Below, piece by piece: positions 31,369 to 40,368 of a stretch of 64,000 nucleotides of DNA. Location of the stretch: contig LFER01000015.1 of assembly GCA_001510135.1 (NCBI GenBank), positions 1-64,000 of the forward strand, in the 5' to 3' direction. The notes under the pieces are model-generated. The model did not search any database, had not been told where the DNA came from, and saw only the letters and a list, made by a program, of their open reading frames with translations. Every line of letters begins with the position of its first letter. Within the stretch, counting starts at the first letter, position 1. Source of the DNA: Alphaproteobacteria bacterium casp-alpha6. GTDB lineage: Bacteria; Pseudomonadota; Alphaproteobacteria; Rhodobacterales; Rhodobacteraceae. The position numbers and the translations under genes were made by a program.

Positions 31369-31794
31369 TCACTCTGCAAGTGGTCTAGATGGTATCCAGA
31401 CGTATCCATCATGGGATAGGATTGCGCATTCCCGAAGGCCGTGGGGCTTATCAAGGGGTGTATGCAGAATACTATCCCCTCGGACCACTGCTCTGCGATG
31501 ACATTCGTCGGGATCAGAATTATAGAGACGGATTTCGATACCGGCGCCGCGTGGTGGATTTTCAGGAAGAATCCCGAAAAGTGGATGACGACCATAGGTA
31601 TGATCTGCATGTAGCTGGAATATCTGATCGGTATATTTCAAAATAGCAAAGTCATTTGTCGCCCGAAATGCTTTCATGTCAAAATTATCTTTCAAAAAAG
31701 ATACATGGCGTGGGACATCCCGCACGATAAGGTTGAGGCCTAGTCCGGTTAACGTTTTCCCAAAAATGTCTGCTTTTATGTTGTCTAAAACCAT
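31369..31794 (-). CDS. VOC (glyoxalase/bleomycin-resistance) family protein
   Basis: 141 aa; GLNLIVRDVPRHVSFLKDNFDMKAFRATNDFAILKYTD...GYVWIPSRPL. Confidence 0.78.
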   Translation of the reverse strand: MVLDNIKADIFGKTLTGLGLNLIVRDVPRHVSFLKDNFDMKAFRATNDFAILKYTDQIFQLHADHTYGRHPLFGILPENPPRGAGIEIRLYNSDPDECHRRAVVRGDSILHTPLDKPHGLRECAILSHDGYVWIPSRPLAE

Positions 31795-31984
31795 TACAAA
31801 TATCCTGAGTGTTTATGAGGGTTACCTTGCACAATCTATTGCAGTGTGACATAATTTTTCATGGATATTACATCAAAACCTCCAGAAATCCCTAAGATAT
31901 GCGGCAGTGATATTTTTAGTCGCGACAAAGCACTGTATACAGAGACAGTCATACAAATGATTTTATGATGTGGCCTGAAAGACT

Positions 31985-33448
31985 ATGAAAATCGATCAAC
32001 CAGACTATTTTCCTCCCGCTGACTTCACGACCGCTGACGAAGCCGTTGACCGCCTTAAGCAGATTTATGACCTAAGCATTAGTTTTCTGAAAAATGCCTT
32101 TTCAGACATCACAACGTCAATGAAAGGTGGGATCAAATACCGCGCATTTTATCCTGAAATCAGTATAAAAATTGACCGATTTGCGCAGATTGACTCCCGA
32201 CTTAGTTTTGGTCACCTCACACAACCGGGGCATTATGCGACAACAATCACCCGCCCTGATTTGTTTGAAAACTATCTTAAGCAACAAATTGGTCTCCTGA
32301 TCCGAAATCATAATGTGCCTGTCACCATCGGTGTGTCTGACACCCCTATACCGCTCCATTTTGCGATACCTCAGGGTTTGGATGGTAATATTACTCAGGA
32401 TAGGGTGAGCCAGACATCTCTTCGAGATATGTTTGATGTCCCAGAGCTCTCGAATATGAATGACAATATTGTTGATGGGCTTTACGACAATCACGGCGGG
32501 ATGCCGCTTCCACTTGCACCGTTCACGGCGCAGCGCGTGGATTATTCTTTGGCGCGTTTGGCCCATTACACAGCCACCCGACCAGAGCATTTTCAAAACT
32601 ATGTTTTATTTACCAACTACCAGTTTTACGTATCTGCGTTTGAAATTTACGCCCGCGAACAATTGGCGCGAACTGATAGTGGTTACACAAGCTTTGTTGC
32701 TACGGGGGATCATGAAATTACGTCGTCGGACGCTGACATAGAGCAAAGCACAAAGACGCCGCAGATGCCGAGTTATCATTTAAAACGGGCAGATGGTAAT
32801 GGTATCACGCTGGTTAATATTGGCGTTGGCCCCTCAAACGCAAAAACGGCCACAGATCACATCGCGGTTTTGCGTCCCCATGCATGGTTGATGGTGGGGC
32901 ATTGCGCCGGGCTGCGCAGCAGTCAAAATCTGGGTGATTTTGTTCTTGCGCATGCTTATGTGCGGGAAGACAAAGTTCTAGACGATGATCTTCCTGTTTG
33001 GGTTCCCATCCCAGCCTTGGCCGAAGTGCAGGTTGCTTTGGAACAGGCGGTTGCCTCTGTAACCGAACTCCAAGGATTTGAGCTTAAGAAAATCATGCGG
33101 ACAGGAACTGTCGCAACACTGGATAATCGCAACTGGGAACTTCGTGATAATTCTGGCCCCGTGCGCAGGCTAAGCCAGTCGCGTGCCGTCGCTTTGGATA
33201 TGGAAAGTGCGACAATCGCGGCCAATGGGTTTCGGTTCAGGGTTCCCTATGGAACATTACTTTGCGTTTCCGATAAACCCCTTCACGGTGAACTAAAGCT
33301 ACCTGGAATGGCCTCGGAATTCTACAAATCACAAGTTTCACGGCATTTGATGATTGGCATCAAAGCGATGGAAAGCCTTCAAAATATGCCTCTTGAACGG
33401 CTCCATAGTCGGAAATTACGCAGTTTTGATCAGCCAGCCTTCCTATAA
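31985..33448 (+). CDS. amn: AMP nucleosidase
   Basis: 487 aa; PNP/UDP-like C-terminal domain (VGPSNAKTATDHIAVLRPHAWLMVGHCAGLR; VALDMESATIAANGFRFRVPYGTLLCVSDKPLHG). Confidence 0.93.
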   Translation: MKIDQPDYFPPADFTTADEAVDRLKQIYDLSISFLKNAFSDITTSMKGGIKYRAFYPEISIKIDRFAQIDSRLSFGHLTQPGHYATTITRPDLFENYLKQQIGLLIRNHNVPVTIGVSDTPIPLHFAIPQGLDGNITQDRVSQTSLRDMFDVPELSNMNDNIVDGLYDNHGGMPLPLAPFTAQRVDYSLARLAHYTATRPEHFQNYVLFTNYQFYVSAFEIYAREQLARTDSGYTSFVATGDHEITSSDADIEQSTKTPQMPSYHLKRADGNGITLVNIGVGPSNAKTATDHIAVLRPHAWLMVGHCAGLRSSQNLGDFVLAHAYVREDKVLDDDLPVWVPIPALAEVQVALEQAVASVTELQGFELKKIMRTGTVATLDNRNWELRDNSGPVRRLSQSRAVALDMESATIAANGFRFRVPYGTLLCVSDKPLHGELKLPGMASEFYKSQVSRHLMIGIKAMESLQNMPLERLHSRKLRSFDQPAFL

Positions 33449-33577
33449 TTTGTCTAAAGGTGGGAAAAAAGGATGTATTTTGAGGATTTTCCGCCACTAT
33501 TTATTGTATACGTCAACAATATAACGTTATTATCACACCGTGAGGATACAAGTCTTGGGCAGCTAAGGAGAACATAA

Positions 33578-33865
33578 ATGTCTAAACCAATGACAAAGAC
33601 ACAGCTGGTAGCAACACTCGCTGACGAAATGGGATCAGATAAGAAATCAGCTGGTGCGGCGCTGGACGCCATCTGCAGCATCATCACTAAGGAAGTATCT
33701 GGCGGTGGCGCAGTCACCCTGCCTGGTATCGGTAAGATTTCCTGCCGCGCGCGTCCAGAGCGCATGGTGAGAAACCCTGCAACTGGCGAACAGTTCAAGA
33801 AAGAAGCTGATAAGGTTGTTAAAATGACAATCGCCAAAGCGCTGAAGGACAGTGTGAACGGCTAA
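33578..33865 (+). CDS. hup: HU family DNA-binding protein
   Basis: 95 aa; KTQLVATLADEMGSDKKSAGAALDAI...LPGIGKISCRARPERMVRNPATGEQ. Confidence 0.95.
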   Translation: MSKPMTKTQLVATLADEMGSDKKSAGAALDAICSIITKEVSGGGAVTLPGIGKISCRARPERMVRNPATGEQFKKEADKVVKMTIAKALKDSVNG

Positions 33866-33888
33866 GTCAATTTTGACAGATATTTTTA

Positions 33889-33913
33889 GGGGGTCGCGAT
33901 TGCGGCCCTTTTC
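33889..33913 (+). terminator. Rho-independent terminator after hup
   Basis: GGGTCGC-GATT-GCGGCCC (one G:U pair) followed by TTTTC. Confidence 0.65.
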
Positions 33914-33966
33914 ATTTTATCGAAGACATGTCACCAATCATGACTGATATTGTGTAGGGATCAGTC

Positions 33967-34845
33967 ATGGATTTTCGAGCCATCTTATTGGGTGTTACTT
34001 TTGCGCTGATGTGGTCTTCTGCGTTTAGCTCGGCGCGGATAATTGTTGCCGTGGCTCCACCTTTGACCACACTGTCCATCCGTTTTTTTATTGCTGGATT
34101 AATCGGTGTCGCCATCGCCAAATTCCTTGGACAAACATTTAAGCTAACCAAAGGACAACGCAAATCCACTATTATTTTTGGCATTTTTCAGAATGCATTT
34201 TATCTTGGCTTGAATTTTATTGCGATGCAAACCGTCGAAGCATCCCTTGCTTCAATTATCGCGTCTTCTATGCCATTGATGGTGGCTTTTGCCGGTTGGG
34301 CTATCTTTCGTGAAAGACTGTCCTTACTTGCGGCATTTGGTCTGTGCCTAGGGTTTGTTGGGGTCGGCATGATTATGGGTCTTCGTATAAATGGGGGTGC
34401 AGACGGGTTTGGCGTATTTCTCTGTATTGTTGGGGCGGCAGCACTAGCTGTGGCAACACTGTCGGTGCACGGCGCAAGCGGTAGTGGCAACCTTATGATG
34501 GTGGTCGGGCTTCAGATGATCGTTGGCGCAATCTTTCTTGGAATTGCGGGCGTGCTGACTGAAGAGCTCAGGGTCGAATGGAGCTGGCTTTTTGTCTTTG
34601 CCTTTATATACACCACTTTGGTTCCGGGCCTAGCTGCAACGGTTATTTGGTTTTTACTTGTCAATCGGATTGGCACGGTAAAGGCTTCGACCTTTCATTT
34701 TCTGAACCCGTTTTTCGGGGTTGCCGTTGCGGCCGTCATTTTGGGCGAAGCGATGGGGCCATTTGACTTTGCCGGTGTCATCATCATCACAATTGGCATT
34801 TTGGCTGTTCAGCTATCGAAACAAAAAGACCCAATCAAAGGCTAA
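33967..34845 (+). CDS. DMT family (EamA) transporter
   Basis: 292 aa, about 10 TM; two EamA repeats. Confidence 0.9.
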   Translation: MDFRAILLGVTFALMWSSAFSSARIIVAVAPPLTTLSIRFFIAGLIGVAIAKFLGQTFKLTKGQRKSTIIFGIFQNAFYLGLNFIAMQTVEASLASIIASSMPLMVAFAGWAIFRERLSLLAAFGLCLGFVGVGMIMGLRINGGADGFGVFLCIVGAAALAVATLSVHGASGSGNLMMVVGLQMIVGAIFLGIAGVLTEELRVEWSWLFVFAFIYTTLVPGLAATVIWFLLVNRIGTVKASTFHFLNPFFGVAVAAVILGEAMGPFDFAGVIIITIGILAVQLSKQKDPIKG

Positions 34846-34859
34846 GATGCGCCTCATTT

Positions 34860-35966
34860 TCAGCCGATTTTACCGCCATTACCTTCCCCCATTTGTCCCC
34901 GATGTAACAATATGTGGTCAAGAAGAACGCAGGCCATCATCGCTTCACCAACAGGTACGGCGCGGATGCCAACGCAGGGGTCATGGCGTCCTTTGGTAAC
35001 AACCTCTATCGCATTCCCAGCTTTGGTGATCGATTGTCTCGGGGTCAGGATTGAAGATGTGGGTTTCACTGCAAATCTGACAACAACATCCTGACCTGTG
35101 GAAATTCCGCCTAAAATCCCTCCTGAGTGGTTTGACGAATATACAGGAAGGCGATCATTTCCCATGAATATCTCATCTGCATTTTCGGATCCGGTGAGGC
35201 TGGCTGAGGCCATGCCTTCCCCAATTTCCACGCCTTTGACAGCGTTTATTGACATCATTGCCGAGGCCAGATCAGAATCAAGCTTTGCATAGATAGGTGC
35301 GCCAAGTCCAACGGGGACACCTTTGGCCACGACTTCGATGACGGCACCAACGGAGTCATGAGATTTGCGAATATCATCAAGATAAGCTGCCCAATCTTTG
35401 GCAGCTTGTGCATCAGGTACCCAAAACGGATTTTTTTCGATCTCTGCCATATCAAAATTTTCGCGATCAATGTGGCGTTGCCCCATTTGCACCATATAGC
35501 CAGTTATGGTCAGGTTGGGGGCAAGAGAGTTTAATGCAGCGCGCGCGATACCGCTGGCAGCAACCCGCGCCGCAGTTTCGCGGGCCGAAGATCTTCCTCC
35601 ACCACGATAATCACGGATGCCGTATTTTTGCCAATACGTAATATCAGCATGTCCCGGACGAAATGTGTCTGCGATGTCGCCATAATCCTTTGAGCGCTGA
35701 TCTGTATTTCGGATCATCAGTTGGATCGGCGTTCCTGTGGTTTTTCCCTCAAAAATACCTGAAAGAATTTCTACTTCGTCTGCTTCGCGGCGCTGGGTTG
35801 TGAATTTATTTTGTCCGGGCTTTCGTTTGTCCAGCCAGTGTTGGATCATCGCTTCGTCCACACTGATCCCTGCTGGACAGCCGTCCACCGTCGCCCCAAG
35901 CGCAGGTCCATGGCTTTCGCCCCATGTGGTGACCCTAAATAAATGTCCGAAACTGTTCAGGCTCAT
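34860..35966 (-). CDS. aroC: chorismate synthase
   Basis: [62 protein letters not shown]. Confidence 0.97.
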   Translation of the reverse strand: MSLNSFGHLFRVTTWGESHGPALGATVDGCPAGISVDEAMIQHWLDKRKPGQNKFTTQRREADEVEILSGIFEGKTTGTPIQLMIRNTDQRSKDYGDIADTFRPGHADITYWQKYGIRDYRGGGRSSARETAARVAASGIARAALNSLAPNLTITGYMVQMGQRHIDRENFDMAEIEKNPFWVPDAQAAKDWAAYLDDIRKSHDSVGAVIEVVAKGVPVGLGAPIYAKLDSDLASAMMSINAVKGVEIGEGMASASLTGSENADEIFMGNDRLPVYSSNHSGGILGGISTGQDVVVRFAVKPTSSILTPRQSITKAGNAIEVVTKGRHDPCVGIRAVPVGEAMMACVLLDHILLHRGQMGEGNGGKIG

Positions 35967-36242
35967 CTCATCACTCCTTTGATCCAAGGCAATATAAGCC
36001 AGTGTTCAAAGAGACAAGATCAATCGTTTAATTGATGAATATTCAAAGCCTGAGTTTACGATATCCCTTAACAATATCTTAACGCTGCAATAGAATATGA
36101 TTATGTCGCAGGCACGCCGACGCCACAACAGGAGGGCAGAGCCAATATGCTTTGCTTTGAGCGGGTGGGAAGCTTAAATATTGTCAGTAACGTAATTCAG
36201 ACCTGAAACTCAAATTAACGGGATACAGAAAGGCACATTTTT

Positions 36243-36374
36243 GTGGTCAAAACTTCAAAAACGGAACTTCGCGATGATTTTGACCGTCACGGGTGGATGT
36301 CACCGTTGAACCATGACGCGGTCTGGGCTTTTTGGCGTGAGCTTGATCCAGACATGGAGGGCGATCTGGGCTGA
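36243..36374 (+). pseudogene. short ORF, possible N-terminal remnant of a phytanoyl-CoA-dioxygenase-like gene
   Basis: VVKTSKTELRDDFDRHGWMSPLNHDAVWAFWRELDPDMEGDLG*; DDFDRHGW resembles the start of PhyH-type proteins; truncated. Confidence 0.3.
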
Positions 36375-36435
36375 TTGAGTGTCGCCTTGTGACGCCAACC
36401 GATCAAAGTCCGTATGATTTGACCGCTTTGGCTTC

Positions 36436-37161
36436 TCACAGGCTCATTGCGCCAACACTTGCCCCGCCGCAGACATAAAGCGTTTGACCCGTCACAAAAC
36501 TGTTTTTGGGATCACAGAAAAACAAAAATGCGTTTGACACATCTTCGGGAGTGCCAAGTCGGCCGATCGGGATCCGTTTGGCCAATGCCGCCTCCTCGGG
36601 GCTGTCTTTTTTGATGATCCCCCAGAAATTATCGGTTTGAATGGGGCCGGGCGCCACCACATTGACGGTAATCCCAAAGGGGGCAAGTTCAAGCGCCCAA
36701 GTCCGCGCCATCCCGATGATCCCTGCTTTGGTCGCGCTATAGGCCGTACGGGTGGGTACGCCAAGGGCTGCGCGGGATCCGTTGAACATGATGCGACCGA
36801 ATTTGCGCGCCTTCATGGCGGGCAGGGCGGCTTGAGTCAGCGTCAGCGCGGATCCCAAATGCAATTGGGCAAGTCCGGCGATATCGCTTGGTTTTGCCTC
36901 TTCAATGAGATTTGGCCAGATCATGCCTGCGTTATGGATCACGTGGGAAATACTGTGGACGCCGGCAGCTTTTTTGGCTGCTTCGGCCACTTGGTCGGGC
37001 TCCAGTAAATCGACTTCGATGGAAAACAGGTTTTTATGCGTGATCTCTGGTGCGCGGCGCGCCATGGACACGACCTTATATCCCTGATCCAACAGGCGGG
37101 ATGCAAGGTCAGCGCCAATGCCTTTGTTTCCTCCGGTGATGAGGGCGGTAAATTCTGTCAT
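36436..37161 (-). CDS. SDR family oxidoreductase
   Basis: 241 aa; ITGGNKGIGADLA; NAG; YSATK. Confidence 0.92.
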   Translation of the reverse strand: MTEFTALITGGNKGIGADLASRLLDQGYKVVSMARRAPEITHKNLFSIEVDLLEPDQVAEAAKKAAGVHSISHVIHNAGMIWPNLIEEAKPSDIAGLAQLHLGSALTLTQAALPAMKARKFGRIMFNGSRAALGVPTRTAYSATKAGIIGMARTWALELAPFGITVNVVAPGPIQTDNFWGIIKKDSPEEAALAKRIPIGRLGTPEDVSNAFLFFCDPKNSFVTGQTLYVCGGASVGAMSL

Positions 37162-37946
37162 ATGTCATTTCCCTGAACGAGAGCCATCACACGCAGAGGG
37201 CTTCCGGTGCCATCCTTAATTTTCAACGGCGCGGCGAGTAAAATGGCACCCCTTGGCGGAAGCAGGTCCAAATTGGCAAGGCACTGCAGACCAAATTTTC
37301 CCGCCCCGTGCAGGTAAAAGTGTGCGGGGTAGGGGGGGGTGTAGTGGCTTCCCTGTCCGGCGTCTGTTCCCACAGTTTCTGTCCCAAACCCCCGGATATT
37401 GCGTTCATGGATTAAAAACCGGATGGCATCGGGTGTCGGCCCGGGGGAATGGGGACCGTCATCGCGCATATTGAGGTAATCCGCACCGGTTTTTTTTGAC
37501 CAATCCGTGCGCATCAGCACCCAGCTGTCTTTGGGTATTTCACCATGCTCTTCTTCCCATGCGAGGATCAGTTCCGGGGTGAGTTCAAAATCTTCATTTG
37601 TGGCGGAGCCTTCAGAACAATCGATGACCATAACAGGCCCCACGAAATTTGCGGGGTTGATCGTATCCACAGAATTATTGGGCAGGTCACGACCAGAAAT
37701 CCAATGTGCGGGTGCGTCAAAATGGGTGCCCGTGTGTTCTGAGAGTGTAATGTTATGCCATTTCCATGCCGGACCGCGGTGATCATAGGCGCTGATTTCT
37801 TCCATCCGGAACCGCGCACATTGGTTGAATTCTGGTGGCAGGATGATCACTGGGAAATCAGGGTCCAAGGTGTGGGTCAGATCAATGACTTTTATGCTTT
37901 GATCGCCCAAAGCTTTGGCAAGGTCGGAAAGAATGGTTTCACTCAT
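37158..37946 (-). CDS. cyclase family protein, probable isatin hydrolase
   Basis: 262 aa; metal motif HTGTHFDAPAHW (HxxxHxD); overall resemblance to the characterised Labrenzia isatin hydrolase as recalled. Confidence 0.75.
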   Translation of the reverse strand: MSETILSDLAKALGDQSIKVIDLTHTLDPDFPVIILPPEFNQCARFRMEEISAYDHRGPAWKWHNITLSEHTGTHFDAPAHWISGRDLPNNSVDTINPANFVGPVMVIDCSEGSATNEDFELTPELILAWEEEHGEIPKDSWVLMRTDWSKKTGADYLNMRDDGPHSPGPTPDAIRFLIHERNIRGFGTETVGTDAGQGSHYTPPYPAHFYLHGAGKFGLQCLANLDLLPPRGAILLAAPLKIKDGTGSPLRVMALVQGNDI

Positions 37947-39199
37947 GCGCCGTCTCCAGCCAATGTTGTTTCGCGTTCAAGGATCAGGGGGTTGTCTCTG
38001 AAACGTTCAAAAACGTCCTTTGCAACATCCCCGCAATAGGTTTCCTCAAGCCCGTTTTGCAATCCTGTGACCAATGTGCGCGCCACGGCTTGGGGTGTGA
38101 CTTTGGGAGGAGGAAGCGGTTGATACCACTCATCCTCTGTTGGGCCACAATAAAGGTTCATGACACGCAGGCCAGAGGCGCGAAATTCCGCCCGCAGCGA
38201 TTGGCTGAGGGACCGAGCGGCCGCATTTGAGGCGGAAAAGCACCCGAATTCTGGCTGTGACGAAAGCGCATGCACCGAGAGAATATTCACCCAAGCAACC
38301 GAGGCATTCACCCCATCTGCCGTGCGCGAGGCCATCACGGGACCAAAGGACTGTGCAAGCCGCATGAGGCCGAAATAATTGACCTCCATTTCCTCTTTGG
38401 CAAAAGACGTGTCAGACCGCGCCAAAACCCCACCGGGGCGTAAAAAACGCGCATTGTTGATCAGGATATCGGTTTTACCGCCAATGGCGCCAGCCAGTTT
38501 CTGCACAGAGTGCGTATCCGTCACATCCAGAGGCAGCACATCAACCTTATCCATGGCAGACAAGGCGTCCAACGTAGGGGAGGGGCGCCATGTTTCGCTC
38601 AGCCCGACAAAAATCATTGAAGCCCCCGCATCACTCAAAGCTCTGGCAATTTCCGATGTATTGGGATTACGCGCATCCGTGATCAGGATGCGGCGGTGTT
38701 TTGGATCGCTCGTCATGGCTCTCAGTTGCGGGTCGTCTTCCATGTGGGGGCTCCTCTGTGAGGGAAGGGCAAGCAAAACAGCCTGCCCCGATCTGTCCAA
38801 GCGGTTGATGATGTCTACACGACCATTTCGCACACAATCCCCGTGCAAATGGCAAATAATCACCGGTCCCGCATCCAACTGCACGCTGCCTGTGCGCCAA
38901 GGCGTGCGTTCGCGAAAATAGAGCTTGGTTGAGGTGTGGATCGTGGTTTCGGCAAGAAGCGTTCCCTTTGCATCCGTATCTTTCCAACGAAGCTCTGTTG
39001 AAAGACATCCGCTGCAGGCATCGCGCGGGGGATATTGCACTTTGCCGCATTCGTCGCAGTGTTGCAGCGCAAAACGCCCCTCTGCCGCCGCAGCACTAAG
39101 GCCAAGTGCGGCGCGGCTGCGCGCCTCGGGCGGTCGTGTGGGGGAAACCGTCCTGACCTGCGGATTTTTCTTGGGAGGGGGGGACAGCGGGTCTGTCAT
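37943..39199 (-). CDS. fusion: Zn-ribbon/OB-fold (DUF35) protein plus degenerate SDR domain
   Basis: 418 aa; CDECGKVQYPPRDACSGC Zn ribbon and OB-fold, then an SDR-like domain with FSASN in place of YxxxK. Confidence 0.85.
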   Translation of the reverse strand: MTDPLSPPPKKNPQVRTVSPTRPPEARSRAALGLSAAAAEGRFALQHCDECGKVQYPPRDACSGCLSTELRWKDTDAKGTLLAETTIHTSTKLYFRERTPWRTGSVQLDAGPVIICHLHGDCVRNGRVDIINRLDRSGQAVLLALPSQRSPHMEDDPQLRAMTSDPKHRRILITDARNPNTSEIARALSDAGASMIFVGLSETWRPSPTLDALSAMDKVDVLPLDVTDTHSVQKLAGAIGGKTDILINNARFLRPGGVLARSDTSFAKEEMEVNYFGLMRLAQSFGPVMASRTADGVNASVAWVNILSVHALSSQPEFGCFSASNAAARSLSQSLRAEFRASGLRVMNLYCGPTEDEWYQPLPPPKVTPQAVARTLVTGLQNGLEETYCGDVAKDVFERFRDNPLILERETTLAGDGA

Positions 39200-40368
39200 C
39201 GGGCACCCCCAGTGATCACCGCCGCCGCGGAACAGACGCCACGATCATAATTGATCATCCCAAATCCAGAGACGAGCGCAGATGACGCACCCGCAACCTG
39301 CGTTGGGCCTGCTTGCCCTGTGACCTGACGGATGGCTTCGACCAGTCCGATAAACCCGCCCGCCGCCCCCGCTTGACCGGCAGACAGCTGCCCGCCAGAG
39401 GTGTTATGGGGAAAATCGCCCTTTATCGTCATATCTTTGTCCCGCAAAAACGAAGGGGCCTCACCTTTGGGACAAAAGCCCAGATCTTCGATCTGCATGG
39501 CAGAAATCACCGGATAATCATCATAGGTTTGCACAAGGTCCATGTCCACGGGCGCACAGCCTGCCATATCCCAAAGTTCGTCAATATCAACGCTCCATCC
39601 GCCGCGCAGCTGGATGGGATCCTCGGCATGTGCATTATGCCGTTCAATCGCGCCTGAAATACGGGCATAGGGCAGGGCGCGCTTTGCCGCCTCTTCTTCG
39701 GACATAACCAGAAACGCCTCTGATCCGGCGCAGGGCATTACACAATCAAACAAGGCGATCGGGTCTGAAATCGGCTTAGCCGCCAAATATTGCTCTAACG
39801 TGAGCGGTTTTTTCATCACAGCGCCCGGATTGGACAGAGCGTTTTGGCGTTGGGCCACGCAGATTTTCCCGAAATCTTCGCGCGTTGCGCCAAATTCCTG
39901 CATATATCGGTCAGTCAAAAGCGCAAAATTCGCGTTTGGCCCGCCATAACCATAGGGGTATGACGCATCCGAGGCAAAGCGTGAAAAACTTGACAGCATC
40001 AGGCGGAAACTGTCGATATGGTTTGTATCGCCCGCGACACAGGCCACAATATCCGCATCCCCCGACTGAACCGCACGCGTGGCACGGCGCAGCGCGACAA
40101 CGCCGCTAGCGCCACCCATCGGAATATGGTCAAGCCATCTCGGAGACAGACCCAAATGCTGCGTCAACCCCACCGCCGTATCGGGAAAAAGCGTAAAGCT
40201 CGACACAGTAAACCCGTCAATTTCGCTTGGCCGCAGCCCTGCAAGATCAAGGCTGCCCTTCAGGGCGCGTGCAATCCACCAATGTGCGGTTTCAATGGAA
40301 TATCGTTGATAGGCTGTGGTGAAGGGGGCGCAAAGCACAACACCGTCATATGATTGCCGCATTCCCAT
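39196..40368 (-). CDS. thiolase-fold protein (SCP-x/Ltp2-like), predicted retro-aldolase rather than thiolase
   Basis: 390 aa; IPMGGASGVVALRRA at the position of the usual CxSG nucleophile; YDDYPV; GGQLSAGQAGAAGG. Confidence 0.85.
   Translation of the reverse strand: MGMRQSYDGVVLCAPFTTAYQRYSIETAHWWIARALKGSLDLAGLRPSEIDGFTVSSFTLFPDTAVGLTQHLGLSPRWLDHIPMGGASGVVALRRATRAVQSGDADIVACVAGDTNHIDSFRLMLSSFSRFASDASYPYGYGGPNANFALLTDRYMQEFGATREDFGKICVAQRQNALSNPGAVMKKPLTLEQYLAAKPISDPIALFDCVMPCAGSEAFLVMSEEEAAKRALPYARISGAIERHNAHAEDPIQLRGGWSVDIDELWDMAGCAPVDMDLVQTYDDYPVISAMQIEDLGFCPKGEAPSFLRDKDMTIKGDFPHNTSGGQLSAGQAGAAGGFIGLVEAIRQVTGQAGPTQVAGASSALVSGFGMINYDRGVCSAAAVITGGAR

Noticed and set aside
36147-36206. Tiny ORF MLCFERVGSLNIVSNVIQT
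   Set aside because: Too short, poorly spaced ribosome-binding site and no support for translation
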